Of a DNA stretch of 64,000 nucleotides, positions 26,644 to 35,465 are shown in pieces. Under the pieces are notes generated by a model. It made no database searches. It was not told where the DNA came from and was given only the letters and a program-made list of their open reading frames with translations. Made by a program: the position numbers and the translations under genes. The first letter of the stretch is position 1, and each line of letters opens with the position of its first letter. Origin of the DNA: Aerococcus urinae (GTDB lineage Bacteria > Bacillota > Bacilli > Lactobacillales > Aerococcaceae); assembly GCF_001543175.1 (NCBI RefSeq), contig NZ_CP014161.1, positions 1,860,001 through 1,924,000 of the forward strand, given 5' to 3'.

Positions 26644-27093
26644 ATGGATAAGAAACAAAACAAAAAACAAGAGGTTAAGCAAGCCAACTTTCTAACCCAA
26701 GCGGGGATCTTTGCAGTGATTATGTTAATTTCATCCTATCTCTCCAAACTATCCCCTATTCCTATGCCCGCCTCAGTGATTGGTTTAATCTTACTTTTCG
26801 CCAGTCTCTGCCTAGGCATTGTCAAACTGGAACAAGTGGAAAGCTTATCACAAAAACTGATTTCGATCCTTTCCTTCCTCTTCGTCCCCTCCGGAATTTC
26901 CTTAATTAATTCCCTGGGGATTATGGCCACATCCGGCGTGCAAATTGTTTTCCTAGTCATCTTCTGGACCATCATGGCCATGGTATTCATCGGTTACATC
27001 GGTGAAGGAGTTGAATGGGTACGCAAGAAAGTGGCTAACTCACAAGAAAGCAGCGAAGGTTCTTACTCTTACGGTAATAACGCTAGCCACTAG
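26644..27093 (+). CDS. lrgA: Antiholin-like protein LrgA
   Basis: 149 residues from the ATG at 26644, preceded by AAAGGGAG; the frame opens earlier but without a site. Four membrane segments, with the CidA/LrgA motif LIMLISSYLSKLSPIPMPAS-type (here VIMLISSYLSKLSPIPMP) followed by VIGLILLFASLCLG. Membrane protein that with LrgB modulates murein hydrolase activity or, as shown in other species, pyruvate transport. Confidence 0.93.
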   Translation: MDKKQNKKQEVKQANFLTQAGIFAVIMLISSYLSKLSPIPMPASVIGLILLFASLCLGIVKLEQVESLSQKLISILSFLFVPSGISLINSLGIMATSGVQIVFLVIFWTIMAMVFIGYIGEGVEWVRKKVANSQESSEGSYSYGNNASH

Positions 27094-27146
27094 TGCTCAG
27101 ACCTTAGATCAGTAAGCAGTTATCAGAAGAAGGAGCGTTAATCAAA

Positions 27147-27830
27147 ATGTCACCCTATTTAGGAATTGTTATTTCATTTGTTGCCTTTGGAATTGGGACT
27201 TGGTTATACAATCGGTTTAACCATTTCTTCCTCTTTACCCCACTCTTTGTCGCTATGATTTTAGGGATCGGTTTCTTAGTCGTCACCGGCATCCCTTATG
27301 AAGCTTATCAATCCGGTGGAAAGGTGATCATGTTCTTCCTAGAACCAGCCACCATCGCTTTTGCCATTCCACTCTATAAACAAAGAAAATTACTGGTTAA
27401 ATACTGGAAACAAATCGCTATTATGTTAGTTGGTGGGATGGCCCTTTCCTTGGTATCGCTAGGAATCATGGCCAAGTTAATCCATATGGATAACTCAATC
27501 ATTGCCGCCCTCTTACCTCAACCAGCGACTACCGCTATTGCCCTACCGATCGCAGAATCCTTAGGCGGTATCTCCTCCATCACTGCAGCAGCCGTGATCT
27601 TTAACGCCGTGATCGTTTCCGCTGTCGGTAAAGGCCTGCTCGAATGGCTCCATATCGAAGATCCCGTTGCCCGTGGTCTTGCCTTAGGGACAGCCGGACA
27701 CACCATCGGAGCAGCCGTTGGTTTAGAAATGGGTGAAACCGAAGGCGCTATGGCATCCGTTGCCATGGTCGTAGTCAGCGTCTTGACCGTCTTCGTTGTC
27801 CCCATGATCGCACCGCTCTTTGGTATCTAA
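27147..27830 (+). CDS. lrgB: Antiholin-like protein LrgB
   Basis: 227 residues, about eight membrane segments. LrgB/CidB motifs ALLPQPATTAIALPIAE and LGTAGHTIGAAVGLEMG are clear. Follows lrgA by 53 bases with its own AAGGAG. Ended by a strong terminator. Confidence 0.95.
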   Translation: MSPYLGIVISFVAFGIGTWLYNRFNHFFLFTPLFVAMILGIGFLVVTGIPYEAYQSGGKVIMFFLEPATIAFAIPLYKQRKLLVKYWKQIAIMLVGGMALSLVSLGIMAKLIHMDNSIIAALLPQPATTAIALPIAESLGGISSITAAAVIFNAVIVSAVGKGLLEWLHIEDPVARGLALGTAGHTIGAAVGLEMGETEGAMASVAMVVVSVLTVFVVPMIAPLFGI

Positions 27831-27854
27831 TCCTTATTTTAAATACGCACCCTT

Positions 27855-27894
27855 CAAAAAAATCACTCTAGAATGTGCTCTAGAGTGATTTTTT
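27855..27894. terminator. Terminator of lrgAB
   Basis: AAAAAATCACTCTAGA pairs with TCTAGAGTGATTTTTT, loop ATGTGC. Confidence 0.92.
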
Positions 27895-27955
27895 ATTTCT
27901 CTTATTTTTATTATTGAGCTGTTATGAAACACGGCTACTTTGAATAAATGGCTTC

Positions 27956-28131
27956 GAGCAGTAGTGGAGCTTTGAAATTGGTCGTTAGCCATGAACAAGC
28001 AAGCGATGTGAAATACGGGTAGTTGGCGGATAGCCATACTAACCGTTTGAAGCTCGCTAGGTGAGGGACCTCGGCCCGAACCGATGCCATGGCTTTTCAA
28101 CGACCAAATTTCAAAAGCAGAACGAATGCTC
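27956..28131 (+). repeat. Element A, copy 3
   Basis: 176 bp, same ends as copy 1, with the arms extended outward by AATAAATGG on both sides. Located between convergent lrgB and the MFS gene, beyond the lrgB terminator. A 102-codon minus-strand frame here (27834-28142) is a product of the repeat. Confidence 0.85.
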
Positions 28132-28183
28132 TTTTTTACCATTTATTAAAAAACTTCTTTCGTGATCGCTATGGCATAGCGGT

Positions 28184-29338
28184 CTATTTATAATATTGTC
28201 TAAAGACGGTAACCACAAGGGCAGCTACCAGGAAGAGTAGCATAGCTATTAAGAGGTTAGCTGCTAAGCCTAGGCCTTGGTAGAGGGAAGCGCCCATGAC
28301 ACTGGCCCCCATAATGGAGAGGTCAAAGACCGTGGTTTGAATGGACATGGCCACGTCATGGCCCTTGTCCACTTGACGAATCACCGAATTCTGTAAGAGA
28401 GAAGAAATGGGACCAAAACTCATCCCCCAAAGTACCATGGCTCCTAGTCCAAGGACCGGGTGGCCAGAGAGGGCTAGGAAGACAAACATGGCGATAGCTC
28501 CCGCTAAAAGAGCCCCTTGCATTAAGTGCTTCAAGTGGGAGTCAATCAAACGAGCCACAATCCAAACCGCTAATAGGGCTCCGACGCCAAAGAAGATTTG
28601 AGAGCTTTGCAGGGCCAGACCCAGGCGATCACTAATCAATTGGATATAAACATAGACACTGTATTCAGCCATCACCATCAAAAAGACCACTAAAATAGCC
28701 ACACGAAAACCTGGTTTCTTCAAGACATCCGTCGGTTTGATCCGGCTGTCGCTAGCCTGTCCTGGAATGGAAGGGAGAATTCGCCAAGCCAAGATTCCTA
28801 AAACAGCAAAAGCTAAAGCAGTCGCTAAAAAGGCGATCCGCCAGCCCGCTACTTGACCGAGACGGGTCCAAAGCGGCAAACCGAGAGAAATCCCAATCGG
28901 AGACCCCGCCAAAGCAATTGTCCCGGCCTTGCCCCGGTTTTCGCTGGAAACCATATCCATGGCATAGGGGCCCAACATGGACCAAAATGTTCCAGCACTG
29001 GCCCCACCAATCAAGCGTCCCATAAAGGCCAGGGGAAAGTTAGGAGCCAAGAAGACGAGAAAGTTCGACAAGGCAAAGCCACAAGTTAACACTAATAAGA
29101 GCGGCCGGCGGTCAAACTTGGTCACCACCTGGGTCATAGGGATCGCTAAGAGACCTGCCGGTAAGGCATAGCCTCCCACCAGGTAGGACACCGTCCCATA
29201 ATCTACCCCCAGGTCATCCCCCATTTGCACTAAGAGGCCGGAAGGTAATAATTCCGAAATAATAGCTAATAAGACTAACCCCAGCATCACCATCAAGGGT
29301 AGCCAGGGCAAACCCTGCTGTTCTGTCTCTGTTTTCAT
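28184..29338 (-). CDS. MFS transporter (AraJ/sugar-efflux type)
   Basis: 384 residues from the ATG at 29338 (MKTETEQQGLPW), preceded by AAAGGT; the frame runs 40 codons upstream through non-conserved sequence. Twelve hydrophobic segments; motif A-like region VVTKFDRRPLLLVL and AFMGRLIGGASAG after helix 4 are typical of DHA1/AraJ drug and sugar exporters. Substrate unknown. Single gene. Confidence 0.85.
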   Translation of the reverse strand: MKTETEQQGLPWLPLMVMLGLVLLAIISELLPSGLLVQMGDDLGVDYGTVSYLVGGYALPAGLLAIPMTQVVTKFDRRPLLLVLTCGFALSNFLVFLAPNFPLAFMGRLIGGASAGTFWSMLGPYAMDMVSSENRGKAGTIALAGSPIGISLGLPLWTRLGQVAGWRIAFLATALAFAVLGILAWRILPSIPGQASDSRIKPTDVLKKPGFRVAILVVFLMVMAEYSVYVYIQLISDRLGLALQSSQIFFGVGALLAVWIVARLIDSHLKHLMQGALLAGAIAMFVFLALSGHPVLGLGAMVLWGMSFGPISSLLQNSVIRQVDKGHDVAMSIQTTVFDLSIMGASVMGASLYQGLGLAANLLIAMLLFLVAALVVTVFRQYYK

Positions 29339-29520
29339 TAATTCACAACCTTTCTTGATCTTGTCATATAAATAGGCTGGGACAAAAGTTCCAGCCTCGT
29401 TTCTAAATAAGAACTCTTTAAGTAAAATCTTCTCCAAAACTAGCCCTGCCGCCCGCATGCAGGATTTTTGCGATTTACTAGGGCAGAGCAGGCAAGAAAA
29501 GCGCGCTCTCCTAATAGCAA

Positions 29521-30531
29521 CTAACGTATCTTATCGTCAGCAAAGTGGGTATCAGACAAGTCCACTAGGAAGTAATCATACCGCTTGAAGTCAGCTTGGG
29601 GATTATTGAGGTCCACGGGATCATCCCAAGTTGTATCTACCCCCAGCCACTGACCATTGACTTGGACCAAGTTCCAGGCGTGGTCGATGGGCTGGTTCTT
29701 ATCAGCATGTTGATAGGCAATTCCCGTCCGGGCCAGTGACTTGACCCCACTTTCATCACACATCATTTGAAAGAGTCCGGCATAGGCCTGGCAGACCCCA
29801 GTACCTTTGGAGAGAATGCAGGCCGGCGAATAAATCGACACGCCCTGGACATCATTCCCCTCACCCAGGTGGTAGTGGGCTTTGTCAATAATGGCATCAT
29901 GGATGAGGCGGACCTTTTCATGGTCGCTCTTGCCCTGGATCTGACTAGCAAAGTTACGGGCATAGTCACGGATGGCCTGGTCAGCAGCAGCGTCATGGTG
30001 GAGACGGAAGGTCAGTAAGACCTTGAGCTTATTAGGACTGGCCTGATAGGAATAAGCATTAGCATAGTCCAGGACAATCCCGTAATAAGTGCCATATAAG
30101 TCTTGGCGCATACGTTCAAAGAGAGCTGAACCACTGGCTTGAGGCGCGGTCACATCAACCACAAATTGATAGGTGCCCTGCTCTAATTGCCTTTGAACAA
30201 TCGGCAAGAGGTCGGCATAGTTCGCTTCCTTTACCTCGCCAGCTAGGGGAGCCTCTTTAAATTGCTGGATGACTTCCTGCTTAGACGGCGCTTGAGGCCG
30301 GCCTTTCTGCTGAGAATTCTTCTCTTGCTGAGCTTTTCCAGAAGTTGGCTGGCTCCCCTCTCCAGAAGCAGATTCGACCGGCTTGGTTTCACTCTCTTCT
30401 ATGACTTGGCTAGTCACTTCTTCTCGATCAACCAGTTGGTCTTCTACCCAGTTGAGAGCTTGCTTATGGTCACAGCCCCACAAAAAAAGCAGCATGCTGA
30501 AAAATAGGGCCAAAACTTGTCTCTTTTTCAT
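29521..30531 (-). CDS. Transglutaminase-like lipoprotein
   Basis: 336 residues from MKKRQVLALF at 30531. Lipobox LFLWGC with Cys near 20, a Ser/Glu/Gln-rich linker (about 35-90), a small domain, then a transglutaminase-like core with the Cys-His-Asp triad in GTGVCQAYAGLF, IDHAWNLVQV and VDTTWDDP. Such exported proteins are usually cysteine proteases or wall-processing enzymes; substrate unknown. It lies 38 bases downstream of the PspC gene, so the two may be co-transcribed. Confidence 0.85.
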   Translation of the reverse strand: MKKRQVLALFFSMLLFLWGCDHKQALNWVEDQLVDREEVTSQVIEESETKPVESASGEGSQPTSGKAQQEKNSQQKGRPQAPSKQEVIQQFKEAPLAGEVKEANYADLLPIVQRQLEQGTYQFVVDVTAPQASGSALFERMRQDLYGTYYGIVLDYANAYSYQASPNKLKVLLTFRLHHDAAADQAIRDYARNFASQIQGKSDHEKVRLIHDAIIDKAHYHLGEGNDVQGVSIYSPACILSKGTGVCQAYAGLFQMMCDESGVKSLARTGIAYQHADKNQPIDHAWNLVQVNGQWLGVDTTWDDPVDLNNPQADFKRYDYFLVDLSDTHFADDKIR

Positions 30532-30569
30532 ACATACCACCCCATTATGATTTCATCAAACTGCTCGTG

Positions 30570-30776
30570 TTATTCTTGTGGATCGGGTTCTTCAGGAATA
30601 ATTAAAGCCATCAATAAGTACATCCAGAATCCAACTGACCCACCTAAGAAAAGGGCAACGAAGATGATTCTAAAGATGACTGGGTCAACATTGAAATATT
30701 CCCCCAGACCACCACATACCCCTAGGAAGGTGCGGTCATACTTTTTACGATACAAACGTTTGCCTTGAAAATCCAT
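30570..30776 (-). CDS. PspC domain membrane protein
   Basis: 68 residues from the ATG at 30776 with AAAGGAG eight bases upstream. PspC domain: KRLYRKKYDRTFLGVCGGLGEYF followed by a single hydrophobic region and IIPEEP, split here as RTFLGVCGGLGEYFNVDP. Small envelope-stress protein family in Bacillota, often under LiaFSR control. Confidence 0.9.
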   Translation of the reverse strand: MDFQGKRLYRKKYDRTFLGVCGGLGEYFNVDPVIFRIIFVALFLGGSVGFWMYLLMALIIPEEPDPQE

Positions 30777-30952
30777 CGTTATAGCTCCTTTCACAGACTA
30801 TCACTGCCTTTTAGATACCTTTATTATACCCTAAACGTCAGCAATTCTCATGTCTAAGCGCCAGCTGAGGCTAGCTTTTAATCTTTTATAAGTAAGTGAT
30901 GGAGCATTCCCTTATTTTACCGTAAAGGGCAGTCAGATTCACGGTGTTTTTT

Positions 30953-31811
30953 CTTCCAATTGCTATAGCTGTTCGAAGCGTTAGCGAGTTACAGATATAG
31001 TATGCGTAGCGGTTTCGTCCTTTAGTGTGACTGTCGCACTCTAGTGAAAACGTGCTCCAGTCACAGGACGAACGTCCACTTCAAAAACTGCCAACGCTCA
31101 GCTTTGCTGAGCTTATGACAGTTTTTTCCAGTGGTTTCGTCCTTTAGTGTGACTGTCACACTCTAGTTGAGCTCGGATGCCAGCCTTGAAGTTGCTTCAG
31201 AAAATTCCAACGCACAGTTCCCTGTGCTTATGGTATTTTCCTCCAGCAATTCAAGTCTCTAGCGGCGTCCTCACATCCTTACAGTTGAGTTCGGAAGGGT
31301 GAGGGGATGTCCTTTCAGAAAAGTTGAACGACCATCAAGCTGGTCTTATCATCTTTTCTTCCAAGTAATCACCCTCACTGATCCTTCCTCACATCCTTTT
31401 CAAACCTGCTCGCTGACAAAAGTGAACTCCACTTCAGAAATATTTGTCAATCCTTTTCAAGGATTTCCGCATATTTCTTCCAGTGTTTCACTTTTTTGTC
31501 GTCAGCTCGCACTCTAGCCAAACCTGCTCCGGGTGCAGATCGATCTCCACTTCACTAAAGTGCAAGAAATTCTTTTAAAGAATTTTTGCTCTTTAGCTCC
31601 AGTTGCTATAGCTGTTCGAAGCGTCAGCGAGTTACAGATATAGTATGCGTAGCTCTATCGATCTTTGACGCACCCGTCGCACTCTAGTGAAAACGTGTTC
31701 CAAAAGGCAGCCCTGACGTCCGCTTCACTAAAGGTCGACGAATTCTCTATGAGAATTCTTTCGCCCTTTAGCTCCAGCGGTTCAGGGCTCTTATGCCTTT
31801 TGTCACACTCT
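30953..31811 (-). repeat. Element B array, six units plus a partial, corA 3' region
   Basis: About 860 bp of tandem hairpin units: partial 30953-31042, then 31043-31164, 31165-31280, 31281-31398, 31399-31515, 31516-31685 and 31686-31811. Each has a left arm after CCTGCTCC or TTGAGTTCGG, the joint CGTCCRCTTCA or TCCACTTCA, an inner hairpin, TCCAG, and a right arm before GTCGCACTCT or CCTCACATCCTT. Helix sequences differ between units but pair within a unit. Units 31516-31685 and the partial one carry an extra hairpin (module C). The array ends inside the corA stop codon (TAG of TAGAGTG). No gene is present in 30777-31809. Confidence 0.9.
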
Positions 31812-32727
31812 AATGCTTATCAAAGAAGCGTTTTAGGATTCTGGCTAGGATCCACCAGCCTAAGGCGGAGATGATTAGGGCGAAGACCCAGGAAAAGCGG
31901 CTTTGGACAAAGGGGAGGTCCATATTCATCCCGTAGAAACCGGTCACGATAGTCGGTACGGTGAGGAGGATGGAGAGGACGGTAAGGATCCGCATGGTCT
32001 CATTCAAGTTGTTGTTCAGGACATTATTATAGGTGTCGGAGAGGCGGTCGAGAATTTGCCAGGATAGCTCGGTCATTTCCACTAACTGCTTAGCTTCAAT
32101 GACCGCGTCGTCCAACTCCTCAATATCAATTCCGTCCAAGCGTTTAAAAAGCGAAGGTGAGCGGAATTGTTCCAAGAGAATTTCATTTTGCCGGGCCCCA
32201 GTACGGAAATAAGCAATCCCGGTTTCTAAGTCTGACAGGTTGAAGAGGTTCTTACGAGTAGTCCGGGACCGTAATTCCTTAGTTAAGAGATTGCGCTCCC
32301 GGTCCATCTCCTCCACCAAGGGGAAGTATTCCTTAACAATCAAAAAGAGACTAGAGAAGAGGAACTTATACAGCCCCTCATCCGAGTGGCGGTGGATATA
32401 ATGCTTCATCAGCTGGATGACATAATCATTATCCTCATGGGCAAAGGTCAAGAGGACATTGTTGCGAATGATAAAGGTCATCGGCAAGGTTTCATAATGG
32501 TAGTTCACCTTCTTCTTATTGGCAATATTAAAAATAATCAGCAAGGTATCAGTATCATCATCGTACTCCAAGCGGGCCCGTTCATTCTTGTCGCTAGCAT
32601 AGGCCAACATTTCTTCACTGATCCCGTAAGTATTCCCAATATCCAAGAGGTCATCTAAATCATCGACCGGTAAATTAATCCAGGTAAACCGTTCATCCAT
32701 TGGTCCATATTCTTTCACTTTAGCCAT
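31810..32727 (-). CDS. corA: CorA-family magnesium/divalent cation transporter
   Basis: 305 residues. Large soluble N-terminal domain, long helix, and two C-terminal membrane segments with the pore motif YGMNMDLP between them. This subgroup (like Thermotoga CorA / YfjQ) imports Mg2+ or, in some species, exports other divalent ions. The stop codon shares bases with the edge of the downstream element B array, which on the minus strand would be its 3' untranslated region. Confidence 0.93.
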   Translation of the reverse strand: MAKVKEYGPMDERFTWINLPVDDLDDLLDIGNTYGISEEMLAYASDKNERARLEYDDDTDTLLIIFNIANKKKVNYHYETLPMTFIIRNNVLLTFAHEDNDYVIQLMKHYIHRHSDEGLYKFLFSSLFLIVKEYFPLVEEMDRERNLLTKELRSRTTRKNLFNLSDLETGIAYFRTGARQNEILLEQFRSPSLFKRLDGIDIEELDDAVIEAKQLVEMTELSWQILDRLSDTYNNVLNNNLNETMRILTVLSILLTVPTIVTGFYGMNMDLPFVQSRFSWVFALIISALGWWILARILKRFFDKH

Positions 32728-32834
32728 GCTCTCACTTCTTTCCTCACTTCTTTATCAATCATTGCCCCACTATTGTAGCACTGACCGTCTCCTAAAGCTT
32801 CTATTAGCACTAAAATGGGCTTTTTATTTTTGCT

Positions 32835-32885
32835 TAAAGCGCTTCCAAATTTAACTTGTTTTATCTGTCTACATATTGTAAAATC
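32835..32885 (+). promoter_or_regulatory. Promoter and cre-like site of peptide/nickel ABC operon
   Basis: TTGTTT at 32857-32862 and TAAAAT at 32880-32885 with a 17-base spacer. Eight bases upstream lies TTAAAGCGCTTCCA (32835-32848), 12 of 14 to a cre site, suggesting CcpA control. Confidence 0.6.
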
Positions 32886-32911
32886 GGTAAGGGAGTTCCC
32901 TATATATAGTT

Positions 32912-32924
32912 TGCTTACGTCTTA
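32912..32924 (+). repeat. 13-bp sequence repeated inverted at 34511-34523
   Basis: TTGCTTACGTCTT in the untranslated leader of the ABC operon; its exact reverse complement AAGACGTAAGCAA lies between the binding-protein gene and the first permease. The pair may be two operator sites or may pair in the mRNA. The same leader also has TTCCCTA/TAGGGAA arms (32897-32934). Confidence 0.6.
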
Positions 32925-32979
32925 ATCTAGGGAATCAAAAAAGCAACCCTTAATAAAATTTTTATAGAAAGGTATAGCT

Positions 32980-34491
32980 ATGAATAAAAAATTATTAAAA
33001 TTCATCGTCCTTTGCTCCTCTAGCTTGACCCTCTTTCTAGCTGGCTGCCAAGCTGGCGGCGACAGTAAGAATCAGGGCCAAGCCAGTCAAGACAGCTACC
33101 AAGTCGGCCAAAGCCTGGTCGCTAGTGACCTGGACCCCTTAAGTTCCAGTTGGTCCTTGGCCAGTCACGGGGTCGCTGAATATGTTTACCAACAAGATCC
33201 AGACGGGAATCTCTACTCCCGCTATATCGCTGAACTTAACCATGTCGATGACAATACCTGGCAAGCAACCACAAAAAACGAAGCTAAGTTTGCGGATGGT
33301 AGCGTCGTTGATGCCCCAGCTTTAGCGGAATGCTTAAACGAGATCCAAGAAAAGAACCCACTGGCTAATGCCACAGCTGGTAAGATGACCTTTACCGCCG
33401 ATGATGATAGTCATCTCACCATTACCACCGAGCGTCCTACCCAAGTGATGGACTCCGTTCTCGGTGAATGGACCAATGTGGTCTATAAACGCGACGGCGA
33501 CCAAGTCATCTACTCTGGCCCTTACCAAGCCAAGAACCTACAATCCGAAGAAAAGTTAGACTTGGAACCTAACCCCAACTACCCCGATGCTGACCAAAGA
33601 AAAAATGTCACCATTACCGCCTTTAACGACGAAGCAGCCATGAAGTCTGCTTTCCAATCCGGGGAATTAGACCTGATCGCTCCGATTTCACCCAACCTAA
33701 AGGAACAATTAGACAAGGCCGGGCAAAAGACCCAATCCTATGATGCGGGTTACCAATACTTTGCCCTAGTTAACATCCAAAGGCCCCTATTCAAAGAAGC
33801 TAAGATGCGCCAGGCGCTTGATTTAGCCTTGAACCGGGAAGACTACCTCAAAGCCCTCAAAGGCGGACGGCTTCCTAGCGGTCTCTTTGCAGACATTTAC
33901 TCCTTTAACGCCGATGTCCCCCTAGAACATGACAGCGAAAAAGCTGAAGCCCTCTTAGATGAACTCGGCTGGAAGAAAAATGACCAAGGCCAACGGGAAA
34001 AGGACGGCCAAGCCCTAGAGCTTAATGTAGCTACCCTGTCCTTCCGTCAAGACCTAGTGACCATTGGCCAAATCCTTTCTTCCCAACTCAATCCTTTGGG
34101 CATTAAGGTCAACGTCCAAGCCTTAGACAACGCTGAAGATGTGAAGACCGGGTCTCCTTATGACCTCTTACTTTACAGCCAACACACCGCTCCATCGGGT
34201 GAGCCAAGTTACTTCCTCAACCAATTCTTTAGAAGTGACGGATCCAACAACCGCTTTGACTACAGCAATCCGGAAGTGGACCAAGAACTTGACCAATTAG
34301 GCCATGAAGCTACTCCCGAAAAAAGAGATGAAATCGCTAAGTCCATCCAAGAAAAAATCATTAATGACCGCCCTATCATCCGTCTGGTCGACCCAGAATG
34401 GCATGCGGGGGTTGGCGCTGACTTAGGCGACTACCAACTCTATTGTGGTGACTATTACATCGTTAACCCTTCCTTAGGGGTTAATAAATAG
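32980..34491 (+). CDS. Solute-binding lipoprotein, SBP family 5 (peptide/nickel)
   Basis: 503 residues. Lipobox LFLAGC (Cys at 23) after a signal peptide, then an SBP_bac_5 fold, with FKEAKMRQALDLALNREDY and a C-terminal DRPIIRLVDPEWHAG. First gene of an ABC operon (this gene, two permeases, a fused ATPase). The family captures oligopeptides, nickel chelates or opines; residues here do not decide. Outer face of the membrane. Confidence 0.9.
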   Translation: MNKKLLKFIVLCSSSLTLFLAGCQAGGDSKNQGQASQDSYQVGQSLVASDLDPLSSSWSLASHGVAEYVYQQDPDGNLYSRYIAELNHVDDNTWQATTKNEAKFADGSVVDAPALAECLNEIQEKNPLANATAGKMTFTADDDSHLTITTERPTQVMDSVLGEWTNVVYKRDGDQVIYSGPYQAKNLQSEEKLDLEPNPNYPDADQRKNVTITAFNDEAAMKSAFQSGELDLIAPISPNLKEQLDKAGQKTQSYDAGYQYFALVNIQRPLFKEAKMRQALDLALNREDYLKALKGGRLPSGLFADIYSFNADVPLEHDSEKAEALLDELGWKKNDQGQREKDGQALELNVATLSFRQDLVTIGQILSSQLNPLGIKVNVQALDNAEDVKTGSPYDLLLYSQHTAPSGEPSYFLNQFFRSDGSNNRFDYSNPEVDQELDQLGHEATPEKRDEIAKSIQEKIINDRPIIRLVDPEWHAGVGADLGDYQLYCGDYYIVNPSLGVNK

Positions 34492-34510
34492 GGAAAACTA
34501 AAACACAGAA

Positions 34511-34523
34511 AAGACGTAAGCAA
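34511..34523 (+). repeat. Inverted partner of 32912-32924
   Basis: AAGACGTAAGCAA, exact reverse complement of the leader copy, in the 50-bp gap before the permease start. Its position could affect internal processing or termination that sets the usual excess of binding protein over permease. Confidence 0.55.
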
Positions 34524-34541
34524 GATTTGAAGGAGGTAAGT

Positions 34542-35465
34542 ATGAAGTTAAAAACGCTAGCCAAAGCTCTGGGCTTCCTCTTTTTATTGAGTCTCTTTGC
34601 CTTTTTCATCACGCGCTTAATTCCGGGCGATCCGGCGACCTTCTACTTAGAAGCTAAGCAGCTGGCCCCTAGCCCTGAAAATATCCGCCTGGTGAATGAA
34701 GAGTTTGGTTTAGATCGTTCTTTACCGGTCCAATATTTCCATTGGATCAGCCATTTCATTACTGGCGATTGGGGCACTTCCTTCTATTCCAGTCAACCCA
34801 TTCGTCAAGAAATACTCAACCGCCTACCGGCTTCTTTAACAGTCGGCTTGGGTGGGCTCTTGTTAGCGATGCTGGGAAGCTTTTATCTAGGCTTCCTAGC
34901 ATCGCTTCGTTCTAATGGCTTCTGGGACAAGCTGAGCCGAGGCCTATCCCTAGTCTCCCAGGCCATTCCTAGTTTTATTTTAATCATTATCTTTATCCAA
35001 ATTACCAGTGTCCGCCTCCAATGGTTCAAGTTCTACACTGAAGAAAGTCCCTGGGCCATTGTCTTTGCCTTAGTCGTGGTGGCCCTCTACCAAGTCGGAC
35101 CCCTCTCTAGGATTGTATGCCGCCACTTTGAAACCACCCAGAAGGAAACCTATATCAAGGCCCTGGTCTTACGAGGCTATCCTCTAAGGACTGCCCTGGG
35201 TAAATACGGCTGGCAAGAGTCCTTGTACGGCTTACTGGCTGCCTCCCTGGCTCAAATGAGCTGGGTCATGGGGGGGACGGCCGTAGTGGAATATTCCTTT
35301 GGCGTGGCCGGGATTTCTAATTACCTGGTCCACAGCATGCAACGGCGCGACTACCTAGTCATCCAGTCCTATATTATGATTGTGGGCTTATGGATGCTGG
35401 TGGTCCAAGTGATCTTCCACTACTTGATGAAGTCCCTCAGAAAGGAGACCAGTTATGTCAGCTAA
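34542..35465 (+). CDS. ABC transporter permease, DppB/OppB/NikB family
   Basis: 307 residues from the ATG at 34542 (AAGGAGG five bases upstream). Six membrane segments; N-terminal RLIPGDPATFYLEA (GDP motif of DppB-type permeases) and the EAA-like loop YIKALVLRGYPLRTALGKYG. Overlaps the next permease by 11 bases. Confidence 0.92.
   Translation: MKLKTLAKALGFLFLLSLFAFFITRLIPGDPATFYLEAKQLAPSPENIRLVNEEFGLDRSLPVQYFHWISHFITGDWGTSFYSSQPIRQEILNRLPASLTVGLGGLLLAMLGSFYLGFLASLRSNGFWDKLSRGLSLVSQAIPSFILIIIFIQITSVRLQWFKFYTEESPWAIVFALVVVALYQVGPLSRIVCRHFETTQKETYIKALVLRGYPLRTALGKYGWQESLYGLLAASLAQMSWVMGGTAVVEYSFGVAGISNYLVHSMQRRDYLVIQSYIMIVGLWMLVVQVIFHYLMKSLRKETSYVS

Noticed and set aside
31480-31500. parS-like TGTTTCAC half site
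   Set aside because: Part of the conserved helix of an element B unit and the second half (GTGAAACA) is absent.
30953-31811. Possible CRISPR array
   Set aside because: Units of about 120 bp have short conserved edges with internally paired variable parts; there are no identical short direct repeats with unique spacers and no cas genes.
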